Notes: generated from the sequence alone by a model not told the origin. A stretch of DNA of 6,959 bases from Chryseobacterium sp. UBA6632 (GCA_002455915.1 DKLU01000161.1:1-6959), one strand, 5' to 3'; shown: positions 1 through 6,219, counted from the first letter of the stretch. Program-made: numbers and translations.

Positions 1-21
1 TGGTGCCGCCGAAACTATATC

Positions 22-285
22 CTAGAACTTATAAATCTTTGTTTTAGGTTTTTCATAGCTCACCGCTCCACCACGAATCGGAGTCAGCAAATCCATCAAA
101 CCATTTAATTTTATTTCATAAATGGTCGAAAGTTGCATTCCCAATTTTCCGGGAGGCATTCCTTTGCGGTAAAACCATTCAAGATAGCTTATGGGTAAAT
201 CTGCCAGAATTGTGCCTTGATATTTTCCAAAAGGCATTTTTACGACACAGATTTCATTTAATATTTCAGGGTTTATTCCTTCCAC
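22..285 (-). CDS. DUF3820 family small protein
   Basis: Small soluble 87-residue protein of the DUF3820 family (Pfam QSregVF_b, named 'putative quorum-sensing-regulated virulence factor'). No biochemical function is established that I can name. The family signature is visible: MPFGKYQG at residues 17-24, then LPISYLEWF at about 30-38 and a G-K-L-G-M-Q-L block at 46-52. There is no signal peptide or membrane segment. The start is GTG, 2 nt after the stop of the upstream AI-2E-type gene, so it is probably the last gene of that operon and translationally coupled to it. No ATG lies upstream of the signature in frame; the next Met (residue 17) would cut off residues that I recall as usual in flavobacterial homologues, which often begin at NPEIL. 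The C-terminal tail (71-87) is Lys-rich. Family assignment is firm, the exact start less so. Confidence 0.85.
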   Translation of the reverse strand: MEGINPEILNEICVVKMPFGKYQGTILADLPISYLEWFYRKGMPPGKLGMQLSTIYEIKLNGLMDLLTPIRGGAVSYEKPKTKIYKF

Positions 286-287
286 TT

Positions 288-1376
288 TTATACTATTATA
301 TCAATTTTATTTTCAATATCGTCATCTTCATTGTTGGGCAATGCTAAATCGGGCGTATCATCATCTGAAAATTCATTTCTGTAAACCTGAATTAATAAAA
401 GCGTCAGGGAAATCAGAATCGGACCGAAGATCAATCCCATAAAACCAAACAAATTCATTCCCATTATAATTCCGAAAACGGTATTTAAAGGGTGAATATC
501 TTCTAATTTTTTCAAAAGCGTAAAACGCAATACATTATCAGTTAAACCAACAACGATAATACAATATGCCGCTAAACCAAGCCCTGTACCCGTATCACCA
601 CTCGCGATCATATAAATACAGACCGGAACGTAAATAATCGCCGCTCCCACAACAGGAATCATAGATGCTGCCGCCGTTAATGCAAAAAGCAAAACCGGAC
701 TTGGAGCTCCAAAGATAAAATATCCCACAAGCCCCACAAGACCTTGTCCAAGTGCCACCACAGGAATACCAATTGCATTGGCCATGATCAGTTTTCTCAT
801 CTTCTCTCCTATCAAAGAAACATTTGATCTTTTTAAAGGTGCTGAAGAAGCCAGAATACGTTCAAAAAAACGTGGTCTTTCCAGCATAAAGTAAAGGATA
901 AAATACATGGACATAATCACTGTCAACGTATTGAAAGTACTGCTTAAAGCTTTAGTAGAAAACTGCCCGACAGAACTTTTCAGCTTATCCATATTTTCTT
1001 TACTGAGAATATCAAAACCAACTTTAGAATAAATATAGGTATGAATTTTTTCAAGAAATACATTAAACTTATCCATATAAGCCTGCGCATTTCCTAGCTT
1101 TTCAATTAGAAGATCGGCAATAAAATAGATCGGTAGAATAAGAATGATTAAACTGGCAAGCATTAAGACCAATGATGAAGCCCAAGGTTTCCATTTTTTC
1201 TCTTCCTGTAAATAGAAATTGTATTTTCGGCAAACCACGTAAATGGTGATGGCTCCTAAAACCGATGGAATAAAAAGGGCTAGATTAAAACAGATCAATC
1301 CCGCCAACACCAAAATGATGGCAAGCAAAAAAACCTGCTTTATTTTAACGCTGCTAATTTGTTCTCCTTTGTTCAT
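288..1376 (-). CDS. AI-2E family transporter / PerM-like permease
   Basis: Polytopic inner-membrane protein of 362 residues, a usual length for the AI-2E/PerM (UPF0118) family. Members have been linked to autoinducer-2 export or to Na+/H+ antiport; the substrate here cannot be read from sequence. Hydrophobic segments lie near residues 14-35 and 37-50, 67-90, 147-165, 198-223, 227-257, 264-280 and 298-331. The amphipathic stretch at about 91-145 matches the family's large extracytoplasmic region. The C-terminal block HPLNTVFGIIMG (295-306) followed by GFMGLIFGPI (311-320) is the clearest family signature. An acidic tail (337-356, rich in D and E) follows the last helix. The ATG overlaps the stop of the upstream membrane-protein gene by one base (TAATG), and the DUF3820 gene follows after 2 nt, so the three genes look like one transcript. 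Calling it an AI-2 exporter would go beyond the evidence. Confidence 0.9.
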   Translation of the reverse strand: MNKGEQISSVKIKQVFLLAIILVLAGLICFNLALFIPSVLGAITIYVVCRKYNFYLQEEKKWKPWASSLVLMLASLIILILPIYFIADLLIEKLGNAQAYMDKFNVFLEKIHTYIYSKVGFDILSKENMDKLKSSVGQFSTKALSSTFNTLTVIMSMYFILYFMLERPRFFERILASSAPLKRSNVSLIGEKMRKLIMANAIGIPVVALGQGLVGLVGYFIFGAPSPVLLFALTAAASMIPVVGAAIIYVPVCIYMIASGDTGTGLGLAAYCIIVVGLTDNVLRFTLLKKLEDIHPLNTVFGIIMGMNLFGFMGLIFGPILISLTLLLIQVYRNEFSDDDTPDLALPNNEDDDIENKIDIIV

Positions 1377-2113
1377 TATTGTTTATATAATATTTGTCTT
1401 GGTTTTCCTAAAAAGGCGCAGTAAATAGAATACATTACTACCATGATGAATGGGGCGGTTGCGATAATTCCTATTCCGCAAAGAATGATTCCTGCGAAGG
1501 AAATTAACAATCCTAAAAATGTTGCACCCAAAAACGTTCCATAATTTTCTTTGGCAATATTGTAAGACTTGCCTAAAGCTTCGGTTGCTGAAGCATTTTC
1601 AAACAAAAGAATAGGATATCCCAACATCAACAAAGGGAAAACAAAAAAGAATGGGAAGAAACACAACCACATTGAAATGGTTGAAAGAATTCCTGAAAGA
1701 AGGCTATAAACCAAAATATTAACAAAATTCTGACGATAGCCTACAAATAAATCTGAAAACTCGATGGTATTTTTTGTGTTGAATTTATTGACAATAAAAA
1801 TCAATCCTACATACAAAGGTGCCAATAAAATATTCAACAAACCAGATAAAGTAAGATAGGTTGAAAATCCCGGTGCATTCCAATAGCTGAAATCGGTAAA
1901 ATCGCCTCCAGCATCTCTTATTTCTTCGGCAAAGCTTGCGGAATTAAAACCACTGATGGTTTGTATCAAAAATCCACCGATGAGATAAATAATCATAGCA
2001 ACAATAGCATAAAGAAAAACGCCTTTATACATCTCGAAAGCATGCGAAATAATAGATCCCGTATCTCTGGAAGGTACAGATCCCTGTTGATCGAATTCGT
2101 TAAAGTCAGACAT
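1376..2113 (-). CDS. multi-pass membrane protein of unknown function (paralogue A)
   Basis: Integral membrane protein of 245 residues that I do not recognise as a characterised family. A polar N-terminus (1-27) precedes hydrophobic segments near 32-52, 88-108, 130-150, 152-171, 193-213 and 210-235, suggesting about six helices. A soluble loop rich in D, F and G (53-86) sits between the first two. The motifs DLFVGYRQNF (121-130), a short F-E-N-A-S-A-T-E-A-L stretch (171-180) and a Pro-Phe-initiated last helix recur at nearly the same positions in the neighbouring protein ending at 2185, so the two are diverged paralogues. The overall pattern resembles the bacterial membrane proteins filed under DUF4013 or GDPD membrane-domain headings, but I cannot confirm this. 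It is the first gene of an operon with the AI-2E-type permease and DUF3820 gene. A TAnnTTTG element 24 nt before the ATG supports this start. Confidence 0.75.
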   Translation of the reverse strand: MSDFNEFDQQGSVPSRDTGSIISHAFEMYKGVFLYAIVAMIIYLIGGFLIQTISGFNSASFAEEIRDAGGDFTDFSYWNAPGFSTYLTLSGLLNILLAPLYVGLIFIVNKFNTKNTIEFSDLFVGYRQNFVNILVYSLLSGILSTISMWLCFFPFFFVFPLLMLGYPILLFENASATEALGKSYNIAKENYGTFLGATFLGLLISFAGIILCGIGIIATAPFIMVVMYSIYCAFLGKPRQILYKQ

Positions 2114-2131
2114 TGTTTAATATTTTAGTGA

Positions 2132-2161
2132 TTTTATCAAATTTAGCTTTTTTTGATAAAA
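2132..2161. repeat. perfect 10-bp inverted repeat in the gap between membrane-protein genes
   Basis: TTTTATCAAA (2132-2141) and TTTGATAAAA (2152-2161) are exact reverse complements around a 10-base spacer. A second small palindrome, GATAA-AAC-TTATC (2155-2167), shares the right arm, so two alternative hairpins could form. The site lies about 23 nt past the stop of the 2185-2907 gene and 19 nt before the ATG of the 1376-2113 gene, overlapping the latter's putative promoter. As a terminator it is weak: each stem has a single G-C pair and no U-run follows on the minus strand. An operator or a weak attenuator is equally possible. Confidence 0.45.
2138..2145 (-). promoter_or_regulatory. -7 promoter element for the membrane protein/AI-2E/DUF3820 operon
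   Basis: On the minus strand these bases read TAAATTTG, an exact match to the Bacteroidetes sigma-A -7 consensus TAnnTTTG. The element ends 24 nt before the ATG at 2113, giving a short AT-rich leader without a Shine-Dalgarno sequence. No TTG lies at the usual 17-23 nt upstream (-33 element). The element overlaps one arm and the start of the loop of an inverted repeat (2132-2161), so hairpin or protein binding there could affect initiation. Chance matches are plausible in AT-rich intergenic DNA. Confidence 0.5.
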
Positions 2162-2184
2162 CTTATCGTAAAACAATCTGAAAT

Positions 2185-2907
2185 TTAACTTTTCTCTGAA
2201 AAAACAGTTTTATATAATGAATAAATCATCGCATTCCAAAACGGGAAAGTGAATAATCCGCCTATTAAAAATAAGGCAAAACCAATGTATTTAAAGAAAA
2301 AAGCAGCCATTACACACACCAAAATTTCAACAAAGAACATTTTCAATGCTTTAAAACTTAATGCAATGGCTTCAAACGTTCCCTTTCCTGTATAAAACAT
2401 CAACGGCGCTGCAAATAGCGTCACAACCACCCAAACAACGGGTAGAATAATGGTTTGAGCCACCAAAAGGTAAGTAAACATCCAGAAAATATAAAACCCG
2501 ATGTATTTGAAGAAATTAATTCCGCTATAACCCGCAAAAATATCACCTAATTCCAACTTCTCCTTTAGATCGATCTTCCTGAAAATCTGGAAAAAACCAA
2601 GGTTTAAAGGATATAAAAAAATCAATGTAGCTAAAATTCCGTAGGTGAAACTCTGATAACTTTCCGTGGCACTTACTTCGGTAATTTTTTTCATGTATTC
2701 TGTTGTACCGATTTTAAAAGAGTCTGCCAGTTCCTGATTCATCGCCCAAATTCCGTATCGGGAAGCGAGAAAAAAGAACGCCGTAAAAAATACCGCAAAA
2801 TAGATGATGGAAAACACCAGTTGATAAACCAACGTCTTATTCCAATAAAAAAAAGCCTGCTTCAGTATAAAATCAATTCCCGGTTTCTGAGGATATTTGT
2901 TCTGCAT
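2185..2907 (-). CDS. multi-pass membrane protein of unknown function (paralogue B), start corrected to ATG at 2907
   Basis: Integral membrane protein of 240 residues beginning MQNKYPQKPG. Hydrophobic segments lie near 27-49, 88-108, 131-150, 152-172, 191-207 and 206-232, matching the topology of the downstream neighbour at 1376-2113. Shared landmarks at nearly identical positions are DIFAGYSGINF (122-132), a G-T-F-E-A-I stretch (176-181) and a final helix containing FPFWNAMIYSLYK (221-233), so it is a diverged paralogue of that protein. The function is unknown and nothing catalytic is visible. The open frame extends six codons further to a TTG at 2925, but that TTG lies inside the TAnnTTTG element at 2923-2930. 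A transcript from that promoter would not contain it, so the ATG at 2907 is chosen. The gene is divergent from pabB and has its own promoter. It may also read through into the next operon. Confidence 0.75.
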   Translation of the reverse strand: MQNKYPQKPGIDFILKQAFFYWNKTLVYQLVFSIIYFAVFFTAFFFLASRYGIWAMNQELADSFKIGTTEYMKKITEVSATESYQSFTYGILATLIFLYPLNLGFFQIFRKIDLKEKLELGDIFAGYSGINFFKYIGFYIFWMFTYLLVAQTIILPVVWVVVTLFAAPLMFYTGKGTFEAIALSFKALKMFFVEILVCVMAAFFFKYIGFALFLIGGLFTFPFWNAMIYSLYKTVFSEKS

Positions 2908-2922
2908 TAAAAAAAATTTATG

Positions 2923-2930
2923 CAAAAGTA
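2923..2930 (-). promoter_or_regulatory. -7 promoter element for membrane protein B
   Basis: The minus strand reads TACTTTTG, matching TAnnTTTG, and ends 15 nt before the ATG at 2907. It overlaps the TTG codon that opens the longest reading frame and therefore decides the start. It lies only 13 bp from the opposing pabB element, so RNA polymerase bound at one site would cover the other. No convincing -33 TTG is present. Confidence 0.55.
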
Positions 2931-2943
2931 AACATCTAATAAT

Positions 2944-2951
2944 TATTTTTG
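2944..2951 (+). promoter_or_regulatory. -7 promoter element for pabBC, predicted leaderless
   Basis: The bases TATTTTTG match TAnnTTTG exactly and end 4 nt before the pabB ATG. Because initiation in Bacteroidetes occurs only a few bases past this element, the mRNA is predicted to begin at or within a base or two of the start codon. If so, translation would not use an upstream ribosome-binding site. An alternative is that translation starts at a later Met of pabB (codons 10 or 12), which would leave a leader of about 30 nt. No -33 TTG is seen at the expected distance. Confidence 0.5.
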
Positions 2952-2955
2952 CCGA

Positions 2956-3933
2956 ATGTTTTCAGTGAATCATCAAAAATTTATGGAAATGGACGAACTT
3001 TCTCTTCAGAAGGTTCCCTATTTCTTCATCGTAGACTTCCTTACAGAAAATGTAGAAATCTTCAAAGAAAATGAAATCGAAAAATCAGGCTTATTAATTG
3101 ATTTTCAAAACTTTTCAAACACCAAAAAGCAAGAAGAATTACAGAAAAATATAGAATGGAAATCATTTCCTGAGACGATGGAAAATTTTAAACTTGGCTT
3201 TGATAAAGTTCAGAAAAATATTCGTTTAGGAAATTCTTATCTGGTAAATTATACTCGAAAAACGAAAATTGAAACAAATTTAACACTTGAAGAAATTTTT
3301 TATCATTCTCGTGCAAAATACAAGGTTTTTTATAAAGATTTTTTCGTATTTTTTTCTCCTGAAACTTTTGTGAAAATCATCGACGGCAAAATTTTGACTT
3401 ATCCTATGAAAGGAACCATAGATGCGTCTTTGGAAAATGCGGCAGAAATTCTGAAGAACGATAAGAAAGAAAAAGCAGAGCACTACACGGTGGTAGATTT
3501 GCTTCGAAACGATTTGAGCATGGTGGCAGATGATGTGAAGGTAGATCAGTTTCAACACATTGATTTCATTAAAACAAAACAAAAAGATTTGTATGCCATG
3601 AGTTCTGAAATTTCAGGGGTTTTAAAACCTGAATTTGATGGAAAAGTAGGAAGTATTATGCAAAAACTGCTTCCGGCCGGTTCTATTTTAGGAGCACCAA
3701 AACCAAAAACCTTGGAAATCATCCTGAATGCCGAAGGGTTTGACAGAGGATATTATACGGGAGTTTGCGGTTGGTTTGATGGTAAAAATGTAGACAGCTG
3801 TGTGATGATCCGTTTTATTGAAAAAGAAGGGAAAGAACTTTATTTCAAAAGTGGCGGCGGCATCACTCACATGAGTAAATTAGAAGACGAGTATCAGGAA
3901 ATGAAAAATAAAATTTATGTCCCAATTCATTGA
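2956..3933 (+). CDS. pabB: aminodeoxychorismate synthase component I
   Basis: Cytoplasmic chorismate-binding enzyme that makes 4-amino-4-deoxychorismate from chorismate and ammonia for folate synthesis. It normally partners with a glutamine amidotransferase (PabA/TrpG), which is absent here. At 325 residues it is much shorter than E. coli PabB (about 450): the N-terminal domain is largely missing and the chorismate-binding domain starts near residue 80. Visible motifs are YLVNYTRKTK (95-104), SPE (134-136), YPMKGT (149-154), HYTVVDLLRND (176-186), LLPAGSILGAPKPK (238-251), RGYYTG and GGGI (300-303). Lys152 in PMKGT matches the lysine that marks aminodeoxychorismate synthases; anthranilate synthases have Ala there. 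The family's HLxS motif is replaced by YAMSS (213-217), so its His appears to be missing. The gene overlaps pabC by 17 nt, which supports the PabB call. The first ATG is chosen because the promoter element sits 4 nt upstream; Met10 or Met12 remain possible. Confidence 0.9.
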   Translation: MFSVNHQKFMEMDELSLQKVPYFFIVDFLTENVEIFKENEIEKSGLLIDFQNFSNTKKQEELQKNIEWKSFPETMENFKLGFDKVQKNIRLGNSYLVNYTRKTKIETNLTLEEIFYHSRAKYKVFYKDFFVFFSPETFVKIIDGKILTYPMKGTIDASLENAAEILKNDKKEKAEHYTVVDLLRNDLSMVADDVKVDQFQHIDFIKTKQKDLYAMSSEISGVLKPEFDGKVGSIMQKLLPAGSILGAPKPKTLEIILNAEGFDRGYYTGVCGWFDGKNVDSCVMIRFIEKEGKELYFKSGGGITHMSKLEDEYQEMKNKIYVPIH

Positions 3934-4543
3934 AAGCATTAAAGTAGAAGATCAGGAAATTTACCTGTTGGAGTATCATCAGAAACGTGTAAATCAAACC
4001 TTTGCCCATTTCGGGAAAGAAGGGTCTATTGATTTAAAAAAAATATTTGAACATCTTGAGCATGATGAAGATGGGCTTTTCAAATTCAGAATTGTGTATG
4101 ATCTGGATAAAAAAGTGCGTACCCAAATGATTCCTTATGCTATTCCGGAAATTGAAGATTTTCAATTGGTTGAGAATAACAGTTTCGACTATTCCTTCAA
4201 ATTTGAAGACCGAAAAGAGCTGGAAAGAATGAAGATGAAATCTAAAGCAGAGGAAATTATCATCGTGAAAAACAACCACATTACTGATACTTCTTTTTCG
4301 AATCTTTTGTTTTTGAAAGGTAAAGAATGGTTTACACCCAACACTTATCTTTTGAATGGAGTTCAAAGACAGGATCTTTTAAAATCAAAGGAGATTAAAG
4401 AAACTGAGATCACTTTACAAAACCTAAAACAATTCTCTCATTTTCAACTGATTAACTCTTTAAATGATTTTGATGAAAACTTCATTTACCCAATAGCCCG
4501 AATTATCAATCTACCGGGTAATGAAGAATATTTGGATCTTTAA
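3917..4543 (+). CDS. pabC: aminodeoxychorismate lyase (class IV aminotransferase fold)
   Basis: PLP-dependent lyase of the fold-type IV aminotransferase family, expected to split 4-amino-4-deoxychorismate into 4-aminobenzoate and pyruvate. The length is 208 residues against about 270 for E. coli PabC; the protein begins directly at the F-I-E-S-I-K-V segment and lacks the usual DRGxxYGDG-type N-terminal block. Recognisable parts are the H-x-x-R segment near 20-24, the KFRIVYD strand near 56-62, the probable Schiff-base lysine Lys95 in FKFEDR (like KxxNR in PabC), and DTSFSNLLF (124-132), which matches the ExSxSNxFF motif with Asp124 in place of the usual Glu. A TP-x-TYLLNGVQR stretch follows, as in the family's TPxLxxGxxR. 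The start lies inside pabB (17-nt overlap), implying translational coupling. Other class IV enzymes (branched-chain or D-amino-acid aminotransferases) are possible by fold alone; the pabB partner decides the call. Confidence 0.85.
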   Translation: MSQFIESIKVEDQEIYLLEYHQKRVNQTFAHFGKEGSIDLKKIFEHLEHDEDGLFKFRIVYDLDKKVRTQMIPYAIPEIEDFQLVENNSFDYSFKFEDRKELERMKMKSKAEEIIIVKNNHITDTSFSNLLFLKGKEWFTPNTYLLNGVQRQDLLKSKEIKETEITLQNLKQFSHFQLINSLNDFDENFIYPIARIINLPGNEEYLDL

Positions 4544-4545
4544 TT

Positions 4546-6219
4546 TTATTTCATAAATTCAAAATAAGCCTTTAGAACGTCAGCACTATTTTTACCATAG
4601 GTGTTGACTTCTAATATTTTAGGCTGCAAATCTGGCTTGAAGAAATTTTCCAGCACCCTATCTAGCGTTGGCTCATCTTCCACTTTGGTGTAAGAGAATC
4701 CGAAATGTTTAGCAATACTTTCTGCGTGCTTTTTGTGCTTCGTTGCGATAAATTCGTCCAACGTATTTGGATTGGCATTCCCCGGTCCCGGAATAATTTT
4801 GAAAATATTCCCTTCTCCGTTATTGAAGATAATAATTCTTACAAATGGCGGAATATATTGATTCCAAAGTCCGTTAATATCGTAGAAAAAGCTTAAATCT
4901 CCTGTAATTAACAATGTAGGACTCGCATTTTTTATCGCAAAACCCATTGCTGTAGACGTAGAACCGTCTATTCCGCTGGTTCCTCGGTTACAATACATTT
5001 TCCTTTTCCCGAAATCGAACAACTGCGCATAGCGAATCGCCGAACTGTTGCTGAAATGAATATTATAATTTTCCGGAATGGTTTGAGAAGCTTTATTAAA
5101 GAAATAAAAATCTGAAAACTCAACTCTATTTAAATATTGCTCGTGTTTCGCATCTTTTTTATCTCTTAAAACATCCCAAAGATTGAAATAAGGTTTAGGC
5201 TCAAGAGTTACGAAGTTTAGTAATTTTGAAAAGAAAACTTCAGGTTTTACTTCAATTTTCTCCGTTAAAGCAAAATATGTATCCGGCTGCCAAACCTCAT
5301 CCAGATGCCAGTGCTGCTTCGGATGTGCTTTTCTCAAAAACTGTTTCACTTTTTTAGAAACTACATTTTGCCCCACCGTAATCAACAAATCCGGAGCATA
5401 GGTTTTAAAATCTTCCTCTGTGAAATTGTAAATATAACGGTCGATATGCTTAAAGAACTTTTCGTAATGTAAATTAGAATTCGCTTCACTCAAAACAACA
5501 ACCGAATGATTTTTAACCAATTGCGTTAATTGATTTTCCAGTTCCGGGCTGTAATTTCTGGTTCCGACAAGTAATAAAATTCTTTGTGAAGTATTCCAGT
5601 CAGCTACTAAATTAGACGGAATTTCATATTCTTTATGTTTGAGTGTTTTTTCCACACTTGGAAAAGTCGGAAGTTCTGAAACCAATTCATACAAAGGTTC
5701 TTCCAACGGAATATTGATATGCACCGGCCCCTGCTTTTCAATACAAAGTTCGATCGCTTTTTTAATTATATCAAAATTGATGTCTTCTGCATTTTCCTTA
5801 CTGTCTTCTAACAACTGGAAATCTCCATAAGAATGTTGATGAAAAAGTTGATTCTGTCTAATGGTTTGTCCATCGAAAATATCTACAAAATCCGTAGGTC
5901 TGTCGGCTGTTAATATCAACAACGGAATATTAGAATAAAATGCTTCTGTAACCGCCGGATAATAATTGGCAGCCGCCGAACCACTTGTACAGGTAATGGC
6001 TACAGGTTTTTTCTCGCTGATCGACATTCCCAGAGCAACAAAAGCTGCACTTCTTTCATCCACAATACTAAAGGAATTAAAAACACCCGGCATCTCGGCA
6101 AAATGAATTGCTAAAGGTGCATTTCGGGATCCCGGAGAGATCACCACGTCTGAAATTCCATATTGCTGAAGAAGATGTGCAAGTATCTGAATACTTCTCT
6201 TAGAAGAATATTTTTTCAT
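4546..6219 (-). CDS. menD: 2-succinyl-5-enolpyruvyl-6-hydroxy-3-cyclohexene-1-carboxylate synthase (SEPHCHC synthase)
   Basis: Cytoplasmic thiamine-diphosphate enzyme that joins isochorismate and 2-oxoglutarate, releasing CO2, at an early step of menaquinone synthesis. It has 557 residues, the family's usual length. The N-terminal PYR domain carries SPGSRN (28-33), catalytic Glu55 in VDER, TCTSGSAAANYYPA (76-89), TADRP with Arg107, and GQTIRQ with Gln118; Glu55, Arg107 and Gln118 fall at the same numbers as in E. coli MenD. The C-terminal PP domain shows SNSSAIR (390-396), CNRGTSGIDGS (410-420), and GDLSFFYDINGL (440-451) followed by NNGEG (466-470), the Mg-diphosphate site. All key residues are present, so it should be active. 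It is convergent with pabC (2 nt between stops) and divergent from the oxygenase gene. The promoter element 4 nt before the ATG supports the start and predicts a leaderless mRNA. No other men gene is visible in the window. Confidence 0.96.
   Translation of the reverse strand: MKKYSSKRSIQILAHLLQQYGISDVVISPGSRNAPLAIHFAEMPGVFNSFSIVDERSAAFVALGMSISEKKPVAITCTSGSAAANYYPAVTEAFYSNIPLLILTADRPTDFVDIFDGQTIRQNQLFHQHSYGDFQLLEDSKENAEDINFDIIKKAIELCIEKQGPVHINIPLEEPLYELVSELPTFPSVEKTLKHKEYEIPSNLVADWNTSQRILLLVGTRNYSPELENQLTQLVKNHSVVVLSEANSNLHYEKFFKHIDRYIYNFTEEDFKTYAPDLLITVGQNVVSKKVKQFLRKAHPKQHWHLDEVWQPDTYFALTEKIEVKPEVFFSKLLNFVTLEPKPYFNLWDVLRDKKDAKHEQYLNRVEFSDFYFFNKASQTIPENYNIHFSNSSAIRYAQLFDFGKRKMYCNRGTSGIDGSTSTAMGFAIKNASPTLLITGDLSFFYDINGLWNQYIPPFVRIIIFNNGEGNIFKIIPGPGNANPNTLDEFIATKHKKHAESIAKHFGFSYTKVEDEPTLDRVLENFFKPDLQPKILEVNTYGKNSADVLKAYFEFMK

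Noticed and set aside
1..21. GC-rich start of the window that, read on the minus strand, ends in GGCACCA like a tRNA 3' end.
   Set aside because: No T-loop or acceptor partner precedes it; the bases upstream on that strand are the end of the DUF3820 coding sequence. It may be the end of a plus-strand gene (frames stop at 23-25 or 45-47), but too little is visible.
1243..1428. 61-residue plus-strand open frame.
   Set aside because: It lies antisense across the AI-2E gene start and the end of the membrane-protein gene; it has no promoter element or family resemblance.
3280..3582. 100-residue minus-strand open frame inside pabB.
   Set aside because: It is the antisense shadow of a strongly conserved pabB region, low complexity and rich in F, I and C.
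3688..3870. 60-residue minus-strand open frame inside pabB.
   Set aside because: It is antisense to the conserved PAGSILGAPK to GGGI region; no independent coding signal.
2956..3933. Possibility that the chorismate-binding gene is trpE or menF rather than pabB.
   Set aside because: It has Lys152 in PMKGT (Ala in anthranilate synthases) and overlaps a pabC-like gene by 17 nt; isochorismate synthases would be expected with men genes in the same orientation.
4034..4366. 110-residue minus-strand open frame inside pabC.
   Set aside because: It is a shadow of pabC with no recognisable motif and no promoter.
4705..4896. 63-residue plus-strand open frame inside menD.
   Set aside because: It is antisense to the conserved MenD C-terminal domain.
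5639..5830. 63-residue Ser-rich plus-strand open frame inside menD.
   Set aside because: It is antisense to the MenD N-terminal domain, with skewed composition typical of a shadow frame.
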